Positions 1-8,610 of a stretch of 64,000 bases of DNA are shown piece after piece; within the stretch, counting starts at the first letter, position 1; every line of letters begins with the position of its first letter. Source of the DNA: Lysobacter arenosi (GTDB lineage: Bacteria; Pseudomonadota; Gammaproteobacteria; Xanthomonadales; Xanthomonadaceae). The stretch spans positions 3,038,001 through 3,102,000 of the forward strand of contig NZ_CP071517.1 of assembly GCF_016613475.2 (NCBI RefSeq). The letters run 5' to 3'. The notes under the pieces are model-generated. The model was not told the origin of the DNA and did no database searches. It saw only the letters and a program-made list of their open reading frames with translations. The translations under genes were made by a program, and so were the position numbers.

Positions 1-90
1 CCCCCTGACTCAGGGGGCTGGTACCGTGCTCCGGGGCCTCGTTGCCGCTGTCGAAGGCGAGCTCGTGCCAACAGGCGGTGGTTTGGCGGG

Positions 91-120
91 TTGACCTGCG
101 GTTCTTCGACCCGCTAGAAT
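91..120 (+). promoter_or_regulatory. Probable sigma-70 promoter of rpmH
   Basis: TTGACC at 91-96 and TAGAAT at 115-120 are separated by 18 bases and lie 37 bases before the rpmH start. This is close to the consensus for a housekeeping promoter and fits the strong expression expected for a ribosomal protein gene. A short palindrome (CCCCCTGA/TCAGGGGG) near position 1-17 lies upstream. No DnaA boxes are visible here, although rpmH usually sits beside dnaA and oriC. Confidence 0.6.
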
Positions 121-156
121 CGCCGGTCCTATTTGACGTTTTCGCAGAGCCGGATC

Positions 157-297
157 ATGGCCACCAAGCGCACCTATCAGCCCAGCAACCTCAAGCGCAA
201 GCGCGACCACGGCTTCCGTGCCCGCATGGCGACTGCCGACGGCCGCAAGATTCTTGCCCGTCGTCGCGCCAAGGGCCGCAAGCGTCTCTGCGCCTAA
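157..297 (+). CDS. rpmH: 50S ribosomal protein L34
   Basis: This 46-residue basic protein is L34 of the large ribosomal subunit. It begins [16 protein letters not shown] and contains the GFRARM and RRAKGRKRL motifs that are nearly invariant in the family. The length is typical. It is followed by rnpA, yidC and mnmE on the same strand, the conserved order near the replication origin in Gammaproteobacteria. The last two residues are Cys-Ala where Ser-Ala is more usual, a small variation. The gene is too short for many automated ORF cut-offs. The assignment is secure. Confidence 0.97.
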   Translation: MATKRTYQPSNLKRKRDHGFRARMATADGRKILARRRAKGRKRLCA

Positions 298-353
298 GCG
301 TCGCTGCCGCCGCACCTCGCGGCGGCCGACCGGCACTCGCCGGTAGTCCCTAG

Positions 354-812
354 ATGATATCGGCCCGCTTCCCGCGCACGGCGCGGGTACGCGCGCGTTC
401 CGACTTCGATCGCATCTTCCAGCATGGCCGGCGCGTAGCGCTGCCCGTGCTGGCTTTGCATTGGCAGGCCAGCCAGACACCTGCGCGCCTGGGCCTTGCC
501 GTCTCGCGCAAGGTCGATCCCAACGCGGTCGGCCGCAATCGCATCAAGCGCGTCCTGCGCGATACCTTCCGCAAGATCCGCGGCGAACTGGCCGCGGGCG
601 ACTACGTCGTGGTCGCCCGTCCCGCCGCCGCACGCAGCACCGGCCCGGAACTCGCCGCGGCCCTGCGTGGTCTGTTGCAGCGCTGCGGCGCCTTGCCCGC
701 CGCGTCGACCTCCACTGCGTTGCCCGCGACTTCATTGCCCCCAACATCCGTGGACGGCACAATGCCGGCCGCTTCCCCTTCCGCCCCAATGCCTGACTCC
801 GGTCAAGGCTGA
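354..812 (+). CDS. rnpA: Ribonuclease P protein component
   Basis: This is the protein subunit of RNase P, which binds the catalytic RNA that trims the 5' leader of precursor tRNAs. The RNR signature (RNRIKRVLRD) lies at residues 61-70, and the N-terminal RARSDFDRIF segment is typical. At 152 residues it is longer than the usual ~120. The extra part is a Ser/Thr/Pro/Ala-rich tail from about residue 112 that looks unstructured. Only 15 bases separate it from yidC, so the yidD gene found between rnpA and yidC in E. coli is absent. Start ATG at 354; it is probably co-transcribed with rpmH. Confidence 0.95.
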   Translation: MISARFPRTARVRARSDFDRIFQHGRRVALPVLALHWQASQTPARLGLAVSRKVDPNAVGRNRIKRVLRDTFRKIRGELAAGDYVVVARPAAARSTGPELAAALRGLLQRCGALPAASTSTALPATSLPPTSVDGTMPAASPSAPMPDSGQG

Positions 813-827
813 GCCCGCCTGTCGCCC

Positions 828-2552
828 ATGAACCAGACCCGTGTTTTTCTGATCTTCGCCTGGCTAATGGTGGCGACCCTGCTGTGGATGGAGTGGGGCA
901 AGGAAAAGGCCTTGCCGGCCGAAGCCGCGCAGACCTCGACTGCGACCGCGACCAGCGCCGCTGCCAACGGCTCCGTGCCGGGCGCACCGTCGGCTCCGGC
1001 CGCTCCGGGCGCCGTGCCCAGCGCACCGAGCATGGCCGCCGCCGCATCGCCGGCCACGGCGGGCGCAGCCTCGTCGCCGACCGCGACCGTCACCACCGAC
1101 GTGCTCAATGTCGTCCTCGATGGCGGCGAACTGCGCCAGGCTGACCTGCTGAAGTATCCGAGCACGGCCGACCGCGACAGCGCGCCTGTGCGCGTGTTCG
1201 CGCAGGACCCGGCGAACTACTTCGTCGCGCAGAGCGGCTGGGTCCAGAGCGGTTCGGCCAATGGCCAGAATGCGCCGACGCATCAGGCCGGCTTCGTGCC
1301 CGAAGGCGGCAAGACCGACTACACCCTGGCCGACGGCGCTTCCAGCGTCGACGTGCCCTTCGTCTGGACCGGCGCCAACGGCGTGACCATCCGTCGCACC
1401 TATACCTTCAGCCGCGGCGACTACGTGGTGAAGGTGCGCGACGAAGTGATCAACGCCGGCAGCGCGCCGTGGCAGGGCTTCGTCTATCGCCAGCTCAGCC
1501 GCGTTCCGCGCGCACTGGTGAAGAAGGGCCCGATGAGCGCCGAGCAGTACAGCTTCCAGGGCGCGGCGTGGTACTCGAGTACCGACAAGTACGAGAAGCG
1601 CAAGTACGAAGACTTCGTCGACGACGGCCCGATGCAGAAGGAAGTCACCGGCGGCTGGATCGGCATGCTGCAGCACCACTTCTTCTCGGCCTGGATCCCG
1701 GGCGCCAACGACAAGAGCACCTTCTCGCTGGCGACCACGCAGGGCACCGGTGGCACCCAGTACGTGGTGCGCGAGGTCGGTCCGGGCGTGAACGTCGCCC
1801 CGGGCGCCACCGCCAGCACCGAGGCGCGCCTGTGGGTCGGCCCGAAGCTGGTCAAGGCGATCGAAGCACAGAACGTCCCCAACCTCGATCGCGCGGTCGA
1901 CTTCAGCAGCTTCAGCATCATGGCGACGATCGCCGGCTGGCTGTTCTGGGTGCTCGAGAAGATCTACGGCCTGGTCGGCAACTGGGGCTGGGCGATTGTC
2001 GGCCTGGTGCTGCTGATCAAGCTGGCGATGTACCCGCTGTCCGCGGCGCAGTACAAGTCGATGGCCAAGATGCGCAAGTTCCAGCCGCGCATGGCGCAGC
2101 TCAAGGAGCGCTACGGCGACGACAAGCAGAAGCTGCAGATGGCGATGATGGAGCTGTACAAGAAGGAGAAGATCAATCCGGTCGGCGGCTGCCTGCCGAT
2201 CCTGCTGCAGATGCCGGTGTTCCTGGCGCTGTACTGGATGCTGTCGGAGTCGGTCGAGCTGCGCCACGCACCGTGGATCGGCTGGATCACCGACCTGACC
2301 GCGCGCGATCCTTACTTCGTGCTGCCGCTGATCAACGTCGCGGTGATGTGGTTCACGCAGAAGCTCAACCCGACCGTCGGCATGGATCCGATGCAGGCGA
2401 AGATGATGCAGTTCATGCCGCTGGTGTTCGGCGTGATGTTCGCCTTCTTCCCGGCCGGCCTGGTGCTGTACTGGGTGACCAACGGCGCGCTCGGCCTGCT
2501 GCAGCAGTGGTGGATGGTCAAGCGCTACAGCGAGGAGCCGGCCAAGGCCTGA
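828..2552 (+). CDS. yidC: Membrane protein insertase YidC
   Basis: YidC inserts and folds inner-membrane proteins, alone or with SecYEG. The 574-residue protein has an N-terminal membrane anchor, an Ala/Pro/Ser/Thr-rich linker (about 30-85), a large periplasmic domain and a C-terminal 60KD_IMP domain with the [21 protein letters not shown] cytoplasmic segment and the motif [16 protein letters not shown]. All match the Gram-negative form. The groove residue that is Arg366 in E. coli (RGIMYPL) is a lysine here (K398 in LIKLAMYPL), a conservative change that keeps the positive charge. It lies between rnpA and mnmE and is followed by a terminator. Confidence 0.97.
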   Translation: MNQTRVFLIFAWLMVATLLWMEWGKEKALPAEAAQTSTATATSAAANGSVPGAPSAPAAPGAVPSAPSMAAAASPATAGAASSPTATVTTDVLNVVLDGGELRQADLLKYPSTADRDSAPVRVFAQDPANYFVAQSGWVQSGSANGQNAPTHQAGFVPEGGKTDYTLADGASSVDVPFVWTGANGVTIRRTYTFSRGDYVVKVRDEVINAGSAPWQGFVYRQLSRVPRALVKKGPMSAEQYSFQGAAWYSSTDKYEKRKYEDFVDDGPMQKEVTGGWIGMLQHHFFSAWIPGANDKSTFSLATTQGTGGTQYVVREVGPGVNVAPGATASTEARLWVGPKLVKAIEAQNVPNLDRAVDFSSFSIMATIAGWLFWVLEKIYGLVGNWGWAIVGLVLLIKLAMYPLSAAQYKSMAKMRKFQPRMAQLKERYGDDKQKLQMAMMELYKKEKINPVGGCLPILLQMPVFLALYWMLSESVELRHAPWIGWITDLTARDPYFVLPLINVAVMWFTQKLNPTVGMDPMQAKMMQFMPLVFGVMFAFFPAGLVLYWVTNGALGLLQQWWMVKRYSEEPAKA

Positions 2553-2574
2553 GCCTTGCGGCAATGAACCCACG

Positions 2575-2600
2575 AAGCCCGCCGAAAGGCGGGCTTTGTG
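2575..2600 (+). terminator. Rho-independent terminator after yidC
   Basis: A 9-bp stem AAGCCCGCC / GGCGGGCTT with a GAAA tetraloop (2575-2596) is followed by a T-rich stretch. It closes the rpmH-rnpA-yidC unit and separates it from mnmE, which starts 63 bases later. Confidence 0.75.
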
Positions 2601-2662
2601 TTTGTGGGGCCAACAGGCCTCCGAGGTGGGCCAGGGAGAGGGCTATCTGCGACCATATCGCC

Positions 2663-4010
2663 ATGATTACGCCCGACCGCGACACCATCGCCGCGATCGC
2701 CACCGCCCCGGGCGCGGGCGGCGTCGGCATCGTGCGCCTGTCCGGTCCACGCTCGCGCGCCATCGCCGAGCATCTGTGCGCGCGCACGCTCAGGCCGCGC
2801 CATGCCCACCACGTCCGCTTCGCTGCCGAGGATGGCGGCGCCATCGACGATGGCATCGCCCTCTACTTCGCCGCGCCCGCCAGCTATACCGGCGAGGACG
2901 TGGTCGAGCTGCAGGCGCACGGCAGCCCGGCCGTGCTGCAGGAACTGGTGACGCGTTGTGTCGCGCTGGGTGCGCGACGGGCGCGACCGGGTGAGTTCAG
3001 CGAGCGCGCCTTCCTTGAAGGTCGCCTCGACCTGGCCCAGGCGGAAGCGGTCGCCGACCTGATCGCCGCTGCCGATGTCCGTGCCGCCCGCGCGGCGCGA
3101 CGCGCACTCGACGGTGAGTTCTCGCGCCGCGTCGATGCGCTGGCCGACGAGCTGCTGGCCATCCGCGTGCACGTCGAGGCGGCGATCGACTTTGCCGACG
3201 AGCCGATCGACACCCTCGGCGGCGCCCAGCTCCGCGCGCGACTGGCGACCACGGCTTCGGCCCTGGACGAACTGCTCGCCGCCGCCGAACGCGGCCGCCG
3301 CCTGCGCGACGGACTGCATGCCGTGATCGTCGGCCCGCCCAACGCCGGCAAGAGTTCGCTGCTCAACGTGCTCGCCGGCAGTGACCGCGCCATCGTCACC
3401 GATATCGCCGGCACCACACGCGACCTGCTGCACGAAACCATCCGCATCGATGGCGTCGAACTGACCCTGGTCGACACCGCTGGATTGCGCGAAGGCGGTG
3501 ACGTCATCGAGCGCGAGGGCATGCGCCGTGCGCGGGGCGAACTCGGGCGCGCCGACCTGGCCATCGTCGTGCTCGATGCGCGCGAGCCCGAAGCCGGCCG
3601 CGCGGCCGTGATCGACGCGATCGCCGATGTTCCCCAGCACCTGTGGCTGCACAACAAGGCCGACCTGCTCGCCGCGCCGGTCACGGCCGTCGCCGCCGAC
3701 ACGCTCCAGGTCTCGGCACGAACCGGGCTCGGCGTGGAAGCGCTGCACGCCCGCCTTCGCGAGCTCGCCCAGGGCAACGACGACGCAGCCGGCGAAGGTG
3801 CCTTCACTGCCCGTGCCCGCCATGTCGATGCCCTGGTCCAGGCCAGGGTCGAACTGGTCGACGCCCGCGCCCACCTCGATCACGAGGCGCTGGATCTGGC
3901 CGCCGAAGCCCTGCGCCTTGGCACACGACCAACTGGGTGAGATCACCGGGCGCGTCCGCGCCGATGACCTGCTCGGGCACATCTTCTCGAGCTTCTGCAT
4001 CGGCAAGTAG
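2663..4010 (+). pseudogene. mnmE: tRNA modification GTPase MnmE, frameshifted near the C-terminus
   Basis: With MnmG, MnmE adds the carboxymethylaminomethyl group at C5 of wobble uridine. From ATG 2663 the frame shows the N-terminal tetrahydrofolate-binding domain and the G domain: GPPNAGKS (224-231), AGTTRD, DTAG (271-274) and NKAD (331-334). The frame stops at TGA 3938-3940 after 425 residues, ending [10 protein letters not shown]. Removing one base from the run at 3914-3918 restores [11 protein letters not shown] and continues to the family-typical end FSSFCIGK, stop at 4008-4010, giving 448 residues. The lost tail contains the conserved FCIGK cysteine needed for activity. It may be a real mutation or a single-base sequence error; the rest of the gene looks intact, which favours an error or a very recent event. 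Confidence 0.9.
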
Positions 4011-4036
4011 TCCGCGCAGTGGCAATTGCGCCGCGA

Positions 4037-4050
4037 TTGACCCGGATCAA
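4037..4050. promoter_or_regulatory. FNR/ANR-type binding site upstream of ubiM
   Basis: TTGACCCGGATCAA fits the FNR/ANR family consensus TTGAY-N4-RTCAA and lies about 80 bases before the ubiM start. The position suits control of ubiM by an oxygen-sensing FNR-like regulator. This is inference from the motif alone. Confidence 0.5.
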
Positions 4051-4128
4051 AGCGCTCGCCCCGCGCGCGACCGCAAAGTGCGCCGAAAGGGCGACGCACT
4101 CCGCGTTGCCATGGCTCAGGAACGCGCG

Positions 4129-5367
4129 ATGGAAACCCTCGACACCGACGTGACCATCATCGGCGCAGGCCCGGTCGGCCTGTGCCTCGCCCGTGCCCTG
4201 TCGAGTGCGGGGCTGGACATCACCGTGGTCGACCGGCAAGCCAGGTCGGCGTTGTCGACCCCGGCTTTCGACGGCCGCGAGATCGGCCTGACCCATCGCT
4301 CGCGGGCGCACATGCAGCAACTGGGGTTGTGGCAGCGACTGGCGGCCGAGGACGTGTCGCCGTTGCGGGACATGCAGGTGTTGAACGGCGACTCCCTGCA
4401 ATCGATGCACGTCAGCCACCGCGGCAGTGGTCGCGATCAGCTGGGCTACCTGGTGTCCAACCAGGGCATCCGCGCGGCCGCGTTCGCCGCGGTCGGCGAA
4501 GCCGACGACATCCGGCTCCTGGACAGCGCCCGCGTCACCGACGTCGACAGCGACGCCGACTGCGCGCGCGTGCGACTGGAAGGAGGGCGCGAGCTGGTGT
4601 CGAAGTTGCTGGTCGCCGCCGACAGCCGGTTCTCCGAGACCCGTCGCGCCTTCGGCATCGGCACACGCATGTTCGACGTGGGCCGGTCGATGCTGGTGTG
4701 CCGGGTCACGCACGATATCCCTCACCACGACATCGCCTGGGAGTGGTTCGGTGTCGGCCAGACCCTGGCCCGCCTGCCGTTGGGCAGCGCGCAGCCACTC
4801 GGGCATCGATCCTCGCTGGTCCTGACCCTGCCGGCGCGGGAAATGCGCGGTATCCAGGCGCTGGACGAGGAAGCGTTCGCACGCGAGATGGAGCGCCGAA
4901 GCGGGGGCCGCCTGGGCGCCATCCATTCGGTCAGCGAGCGCCATGTCTATCCATTGGTCACCACCTATCCCAGGCGATTCAGCGGCGATCGCTTCGCCCT
5001 GATCGGCGACGCCGCGGTCGGCATGCACCCGGTCACCGCACACGGATTCAACTTCGGACTGATGAGCGTGCAGACCCTCGCCCGCGAGATCCTGCAGGCC
5101 ACCGCAGCCGGCACGGACATCGCCGCGCCGGAGCGGCTGGCGCGATACGACCGCGAACACCGCCGCGCGACCTTGCCGCTGTACCTGGCGACGCGGGGCA
5201 TCGTCGGCCTGTACACCGACGACCGCCGTCCGGTGCTGCGCGCGGCACTGCTGCGCGTGGGCGACGGGCTGGTGCCATTCAAGCGACTGCTGGTGGCCTC
5301 GCTGACCGATGACGGCACCCGGTTGCCCCGCGCGGCGTTGCGGCCGGCGCCCCGGGGCGGTGCCTGA
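4129..5367 (+). CDS. ubiM: FAD-dependent ubiquinone hydroxylase, UbiM-like
   Basis: This 412-residue flavoprotein monooxygenase belongs to the UbiH/UbiF/Coq6 group, which hydroxylates the ubiquinone ring. It has the N-terminal FAD-binding motif GAGPVG (12-17), the GD motif LIGDAA (G293, D294) and AHGFNFG after it. FDGREIGLTHRS at 47-58 is the segment I associate with UbiM, the 5-demethoxyubiquinol hydroxylase of some Proteobacteria. I chose ATG 4129 over ATG 4111 because CAGGA lies 7 bases before it. An FNR-like box lies upstream. UbiH or UbiF is the alternative if the subfamily call is wrong; membership of the superfamily is secure. Confidence 0.8.
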   Translation: METLDTDVTIIGAGPVGLCLARALSSAGLDITVVDRQARSALSTPAFDGREIGLTHRSRAHMQQLGLWQRLAAEDVSPLRDMQVLNGDSLQSMHVSHRGSGRDQLGYLVSNQGIRAAAFAAVGEADDIRLLDSARVTDVDSDADCARVRLEGGRELVSKLLVAADSRFSETRRAFGIGTRMFDVGRSMLVCRVTHDIPHHDIAWEWFGVGQTLARLPLGSAQPLGHRSSLVLTLPAREMRGIQALDEEAFAREMERRSGGRLGAIHSVSERHVYPLVTTYPRRFSGDRFALIGDAAVGMHPVTAHGFNFGLMSVQTLAREILQATAAGTDIAAPERLARYDREHRRATLPLYLATRGIVGLYTDDRRPVLRAALLRVGDGLVPFKRLLVASLTDDGTRLPRAALRPAPRGGA

Positions 5368-5509
5368 ATGGGTCAAAGCGAAAACCCTTGTTCCGACCCG
5401 GGCCGGGCAGATGGTAGGCTGCTGCCGCCACCGCTTGACAAACACGGCCCGCTCACGCGATTAAGAGCCGTGTGCTCGTGACGGCGCACTTCAGGGGAGC
5501 TTTGCCAAT

Positions 5510-6547
5510 ATGACCGTCGTAAATCCGCAAGCCCGGCGTTCCAGCCGGCTGTCCGCCGTAAAGCAGCTGTCCGTCGTGCTGGCAATCGCCTGCGCGCTGG
5601 TCGCCTGCCAGAAAGAAGAGCCAGCGCCGGAGAGCGCGGCTGCACCAGCAACCACCGCAGCCGCACCCGCGGTGACGGCCGACACCGCGGTGTCTGCCAA
5701 GGTAACGGCCATGACGGCCGACCAGTTGCGCGAGGCGGCCCGCAAGGCCTATGCCGAGAACCGCCTGTACGCTCCGGCCGAGGACAACGCGGTCGAGTAC
5801 TACCTCGCCCTGCGCGACAAGGCACCCGGCGACGCCGCCGTGTCGAGCGCGCTGACCGACCTGCTGCCGATGACGGTCATCGCCATCGAACAGAGCGTCA
5901 ACCGCGAAGACTTCACCGAAGCGCAGCGCCTGTCGGCCCTGCTCGAGAAGGCCGACGCGCAGCACCCGGCGCTGGCCCGCCTCAAGACCAGCATCGCCGC
6001 CCAGCAGGAAGCCGTGGGCAAGCGTGCCGCCCAGCAGCAGCTGACCGCCGAGGAAGAGACCAAGCGCAAGGCCGAGCTCGAACTCAAGCGTGTCGAGGAC
6101 CAGAAGAAGCAGCAGGAAGAAGCTGCCAAGCTCCTCGCCCAGCAGAACAAGGCCGCTGCCGACAAGGCTGCCGCGGACAAGATCGCTGCCGACAAGGCGG
6201 CTGCTGACAAGGCGGCTGCCGATGAGCGTGCTGCCGAGCAGCGCGCTGCGCTGGCACGCCAGACCGCCGCGGCTCCGGCCAGTGCCAATGCCAGCGATCT
6301 GCGTCCGCTGTCGATGCCGCCGCCGCGTTATCCGCCGGAGGCACTGCGTGCCGGTACCTCGGGTGAGGTGCAGGTCGAGTTCACCGTCGGTACCGATGGT
6401 TCGGTCACCGCCGCCCGCGTGGTGCGTTCCAACCCGGCGCGCATCTTCGATCGCGAAGCGGTCAACGCTGTACGCAAGTGGCGCTTCCAGCCGGTCGATT
6501 CCCCGGTGACCACGCGCCGCACGATCGGCTTCAATCCGCAGAGCTGA
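5510..6547 (+). CDS. Lipoprotein with C-terminal TonB domain
   Basis: The 345-residue protein begins with a signal sequence ending in the lipobox LVAC, so it should be lipid-anchored. A mid-section of about residues 165-250 is Ala/Lys/Glu-rich and charged, with repeated AADKAA units that look helical or coiled. A TonB C-terminal domain follows (about 262-345), with PPRYPPEALRAG, VEFTVGTDGSV and the AVRKWRFQP end. TonB domains contact TonB-dependent receptors, but here the usual N-terminal transmembrane helix for ExbB/ExbD is replaced by a lipid anchor, so energy coupling is doubtful. AGGGGAGC precedes ATG 5510. It stands alone between ubiM and a terminator. Confidence 0.8.
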   Translation: MTVVNPQARRSSRLSAVKQLSVVLAIACALVACQKEEPAPESAAAPATTAAAPAVTADTAVSAKVTAMTADQLREAARKAYAENRLYAPAEDNAVEYYLALRDKAPGDAAVSSALTDLLPMTVIAIEQSVNREDFTEAQRLSALLEKADAQHPALARLKTSIAAQQEAVGKRAAQQQLTAEEETKRKAELELKRVEDQKKQQEEAAKLLAQQNKAAADKAAADKIAADKAAADKAAADERAAEQRAALARQTAAAPASANASDLRPLSMPPPRYPPEALRAGTSGEVQVEFTVGTDGSVTAARVVRSNPARIFDREAVNAVRKWRFQPVDSPVTTRRTIGFNPQS

Positions 6548-6605
6548 TCAGGCCAGCGTCGCGGGGACGGTTGGGGAACCGGACTCGCAGATGCCAGCCA
6601 GCAAC

Positions 6606-6641
6606 AAAAAGAGCCCGGCGCAAGCCGGGCTTTTTCTTTGC
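6606..6641. terminator. Bidirectional terminator between the TonB-domain gene and the ABC operon
   Basis: The stem AGCCCGGC / GCCGGGCT with loop GCAA (6612-6631) is flanked by AAAAA on the left and TTTTT on the right. It can therefore end transcription from both convergent neighbours. Confidence 0.85.
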
Positions 6642-6652
6642 ACGGAACAACC

Positions 6653-7867
6653 TCAGCCAGAGATCGCCAGGCGCTCCTGGTGGTAACGCCGCACCGCCGC
6701 GAACCACAGCAGCGCCGCCACACCGAAGCCCGCCGCCAGGTAGATCGCCCACACCTGCGGGTCGATCGACTCGCCACGGATCACCTTCAGCAGCATCTGG
6801 TTCTGCGCGAGGAACGGCACCGTGAACTGCCACATCTGCGTCTTGATCGGATTCACCGCCAGCGCGATCGTCGGGATCATCGGCAGCAACATCAGCCACG
6901 TCATGTGGCTCTGTGCCTCCTTCATGCTCTTGGCCGTTGCCGACAGCAGCGTCAGCAGCGTCGTGCCAATGAACAGCATCGGCAGCAGCACCAGCAGCAT
7001 CTTGCCGATCGCGGCGAAGCTGACGTCGAGCATCTTGCCGACACTGGTGCCGACCTGCGCGCTGAACTTGAAGGCGAGCAGCGTCAGCAGCAGCGACAGC
7101 AATCCAAGCGCACACGCCGCGGCGATCTTGCCGCTGACGATCGCACCGCGACGGGCCGGAGTGGCCAGCAACGGTTCGAGCGACTGACGCTCACGTTCGC
7201 CTGCGGTCGCATCCATGATCAGGTACGCGCCGCCGAGGAACGACATCAGGATCAGCAGGTACGGCATGATCGACGACAGCACGATGCCGCGCTTCGCATC
7301 CTCGGTGGCGAGGTCGCGACTGCCGACGTTGAGCGCGCGCGTGATCGACGGATCGATGCCGCGGGCGAGCAGGCGCAACGCACCGACCTGGTCGCCGTAA
7401 GCCGTCAGCGCCGCGCGCAATCGTGCACCCGGAATGTCGCTGTCGCGACGCGTGCTGTCGCGAACGATCTCCACCAGCGCCGGCTGGCCGTCGTGCCAGT
7501 TGCGGGCGAAGCCGACGCTGATGCGCATGGCGACGTCGATGTCCTGTCGCGCGATCGCCGCATCCAGGTCGGCCGGCGCCGGCTTGGCCTGGATGCCCTG
7601 CGTGGCCAGGAACGCCACCAGGTTCGGCGCGCGCTCGATGCCGACGGTTGGCACTTCGAGGACTTTGTCGAGCTGCGTCTTGGCGCGGCTCTCGGCGAGC
7701 GTGCCGATGCCGATCATCAGCAACGGGTACAGCAGCGGTCCCATCAGCAGCGCGAGTGCCAGCGTGCGGCGGTCACGCGAGATGTCGCGCAGTTCCTTGT
7801 GCATCACCGCCCACAACGTCGCGATGCTGCTGTTGCGAGGAGCCTTGGTGCTCTGGATCGAACTCAT
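6653..7867 (-). CDS. natB: ABC transporter permease, NatB-like
   Basis: This 404-residue ABC-2 type permease has one transmembrane helix near residues 37-58, a long extracytoplasmic region to about 225, then a cluster of hydrophobic helices. The element GERERQSLEPLLATPA is typical of NatB-type exporters. Its start overlaps the stop of the ATPase gene by four bases (ATGA), so the two are translationally coupled. NatAB of Bacillus exports sodium, but many relatives export other substrates, and the substrate here cannot be read from sequence. The operon also encodes a secreted peptidase-like lipoprotein. Confidence 0.85.
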   Translation of the reverse strand: MSSIQSTKAPRNSSIATLWAVMHKELRDISRDRRTLALALLMGPLLYPLLMIGIGTLAESRAKTQLDKVLEVPTVGIERAPNLVAFLATQGIQAKPAPADLDAAIARQDIDVAMRISVGFARNWHDGQPALVEIVRDSTRRDSDIPGARLRAALTAYGDQVGALRLLARGIDPSITRALNVGSRDLATEDAKRGIVLSSIMPYLLILMSFLGGAYLIMDATAGERERQSLEPLLATPARRGAIVSGKIAAACALGLLSLLLTLLAFKFSAQVGTSVGKMLDVSFAAIGKMLLVLLPMLFIGTTLLTLLSATAKSMKEAQSHMTWLMLLPMIPTIALAVNPIKTQMWQFTVPFLAQNQMLLKVIRGESIDPQVWAIYLAAGFGVAALLWFAAVRRYHQERLAISG

Positions 7868-8610
7868 GCGTGCAGGCCCTCTTCCGAACCGATCGCCTTG
7901 ACGAAGGCATCCTCGAGATTGGCTTCGCCGGTCTGCGCACGCAGCTCGTCGGCACTGCCGGCGGCGACCACCTGGCCCTTTGCGATGATGACGATGCGGT
8001 CACACAGCGCGGCGACCTCCTGCATGATGTGGCTGGAGAAGATCACGCAACGGCCCTCGGCGCGAAGCTGCTGCAGGAAGGTGCGCATGGCGCGCGTGGT
8101 CATCACGTCCAGGCCGTTGGTCGGCTCGTCCAGGATCACGTTGCGCGGATCGTGCACGAGTGCGCGCGCGATCGCGGTCTTGGTGCGCTGGCCCTGCGAG
8201 AAGCCTTCGGTCTGGCGGTCGAGGATGTCGTGCATCTGCAACGCGTCTGCCAGCGTCTGCGTGCGTTGCGCGATCGCCTGCGCGGACATGCCATGCAGCT
8301 CGCCGAAGTAGGCGATGTTCTCGCGGGCGGTCAGGCGCTTGTAGACGCCGCGGGCATCGGGCAACACGCCCAGTGCACGGCGCACCGCCTCGGGGTCGCG
8401 CGCGGCATCGACGCCGTCGACCATGACCTCGCCGGCATCGGGTTTCATCAGCGTGTAGAGCATGCGCAGCGTGGTGGTCTTGCCGGCGCCGTTGGGTCCG
8501 AGCAGGCCGGTGATCTGGCCGTCGTGCGCTTCGAAGTTGACGCCATCGACGGCGCGCACGGTACCGGTCTTGGTCTTGAAGCTCTTGTGCAGGTCGTTGG
8601 CGATGATCAT
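7864..8610 (-). CDS. natA: ABC transporter ATP-binding protein, NatA-like
   Basis: This 248-residue nucleotide-binding subunit pairs with the NatB-like permease. It carries Walker A (GPNGAGKTT), a FSQGQRTK signature loop in place of the usual LSGGQ, Walker B (VILDEPTNGLD) and the switch histidine (SSHIMQEV). The FSQGQ variant is known in NatA-type proteins. The start MIIANDLHKSF is ATG 8610, overlapping the upstream lipoprotein stop by four bases (ATGA); upstream in-frame codons are shadows of that gene. The product should sit on the cytoplasmic face. Confidence 0.9.
   Translation of the reverse strand: MIIANDLHKSFKTKTGTVRAVDGVNFEAHDGQITGLLGPNGAGKTTTLRMLYTLMKPDAGEVMVDGVDAARDPEAVRRALGVLPDARGVYKRLTARENIAYFGELHGMSAQAIAQRTQTLADALQMHDILDRQTEGFSQGQRTKTAIARALVHDPRNVILDEPTNGLDVMTTRAMRTFLQQLRAEGRCVIFSSHIMQEVAALCDRIVIIAKGQVVAAGSADELRAQTGEANLEDAFVKAIGSEEGLHA

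Noticed and set aside
1..17. Palindrome at the window edge
   Set aside because: Could be a terminator stem of a gene to the left, but the left context is missing, so no call was made.
864..2573. 569-codon open frame on the minus strand
   Set aside because: Antisense to yidC; Arg/His/Ala-rich shadow.
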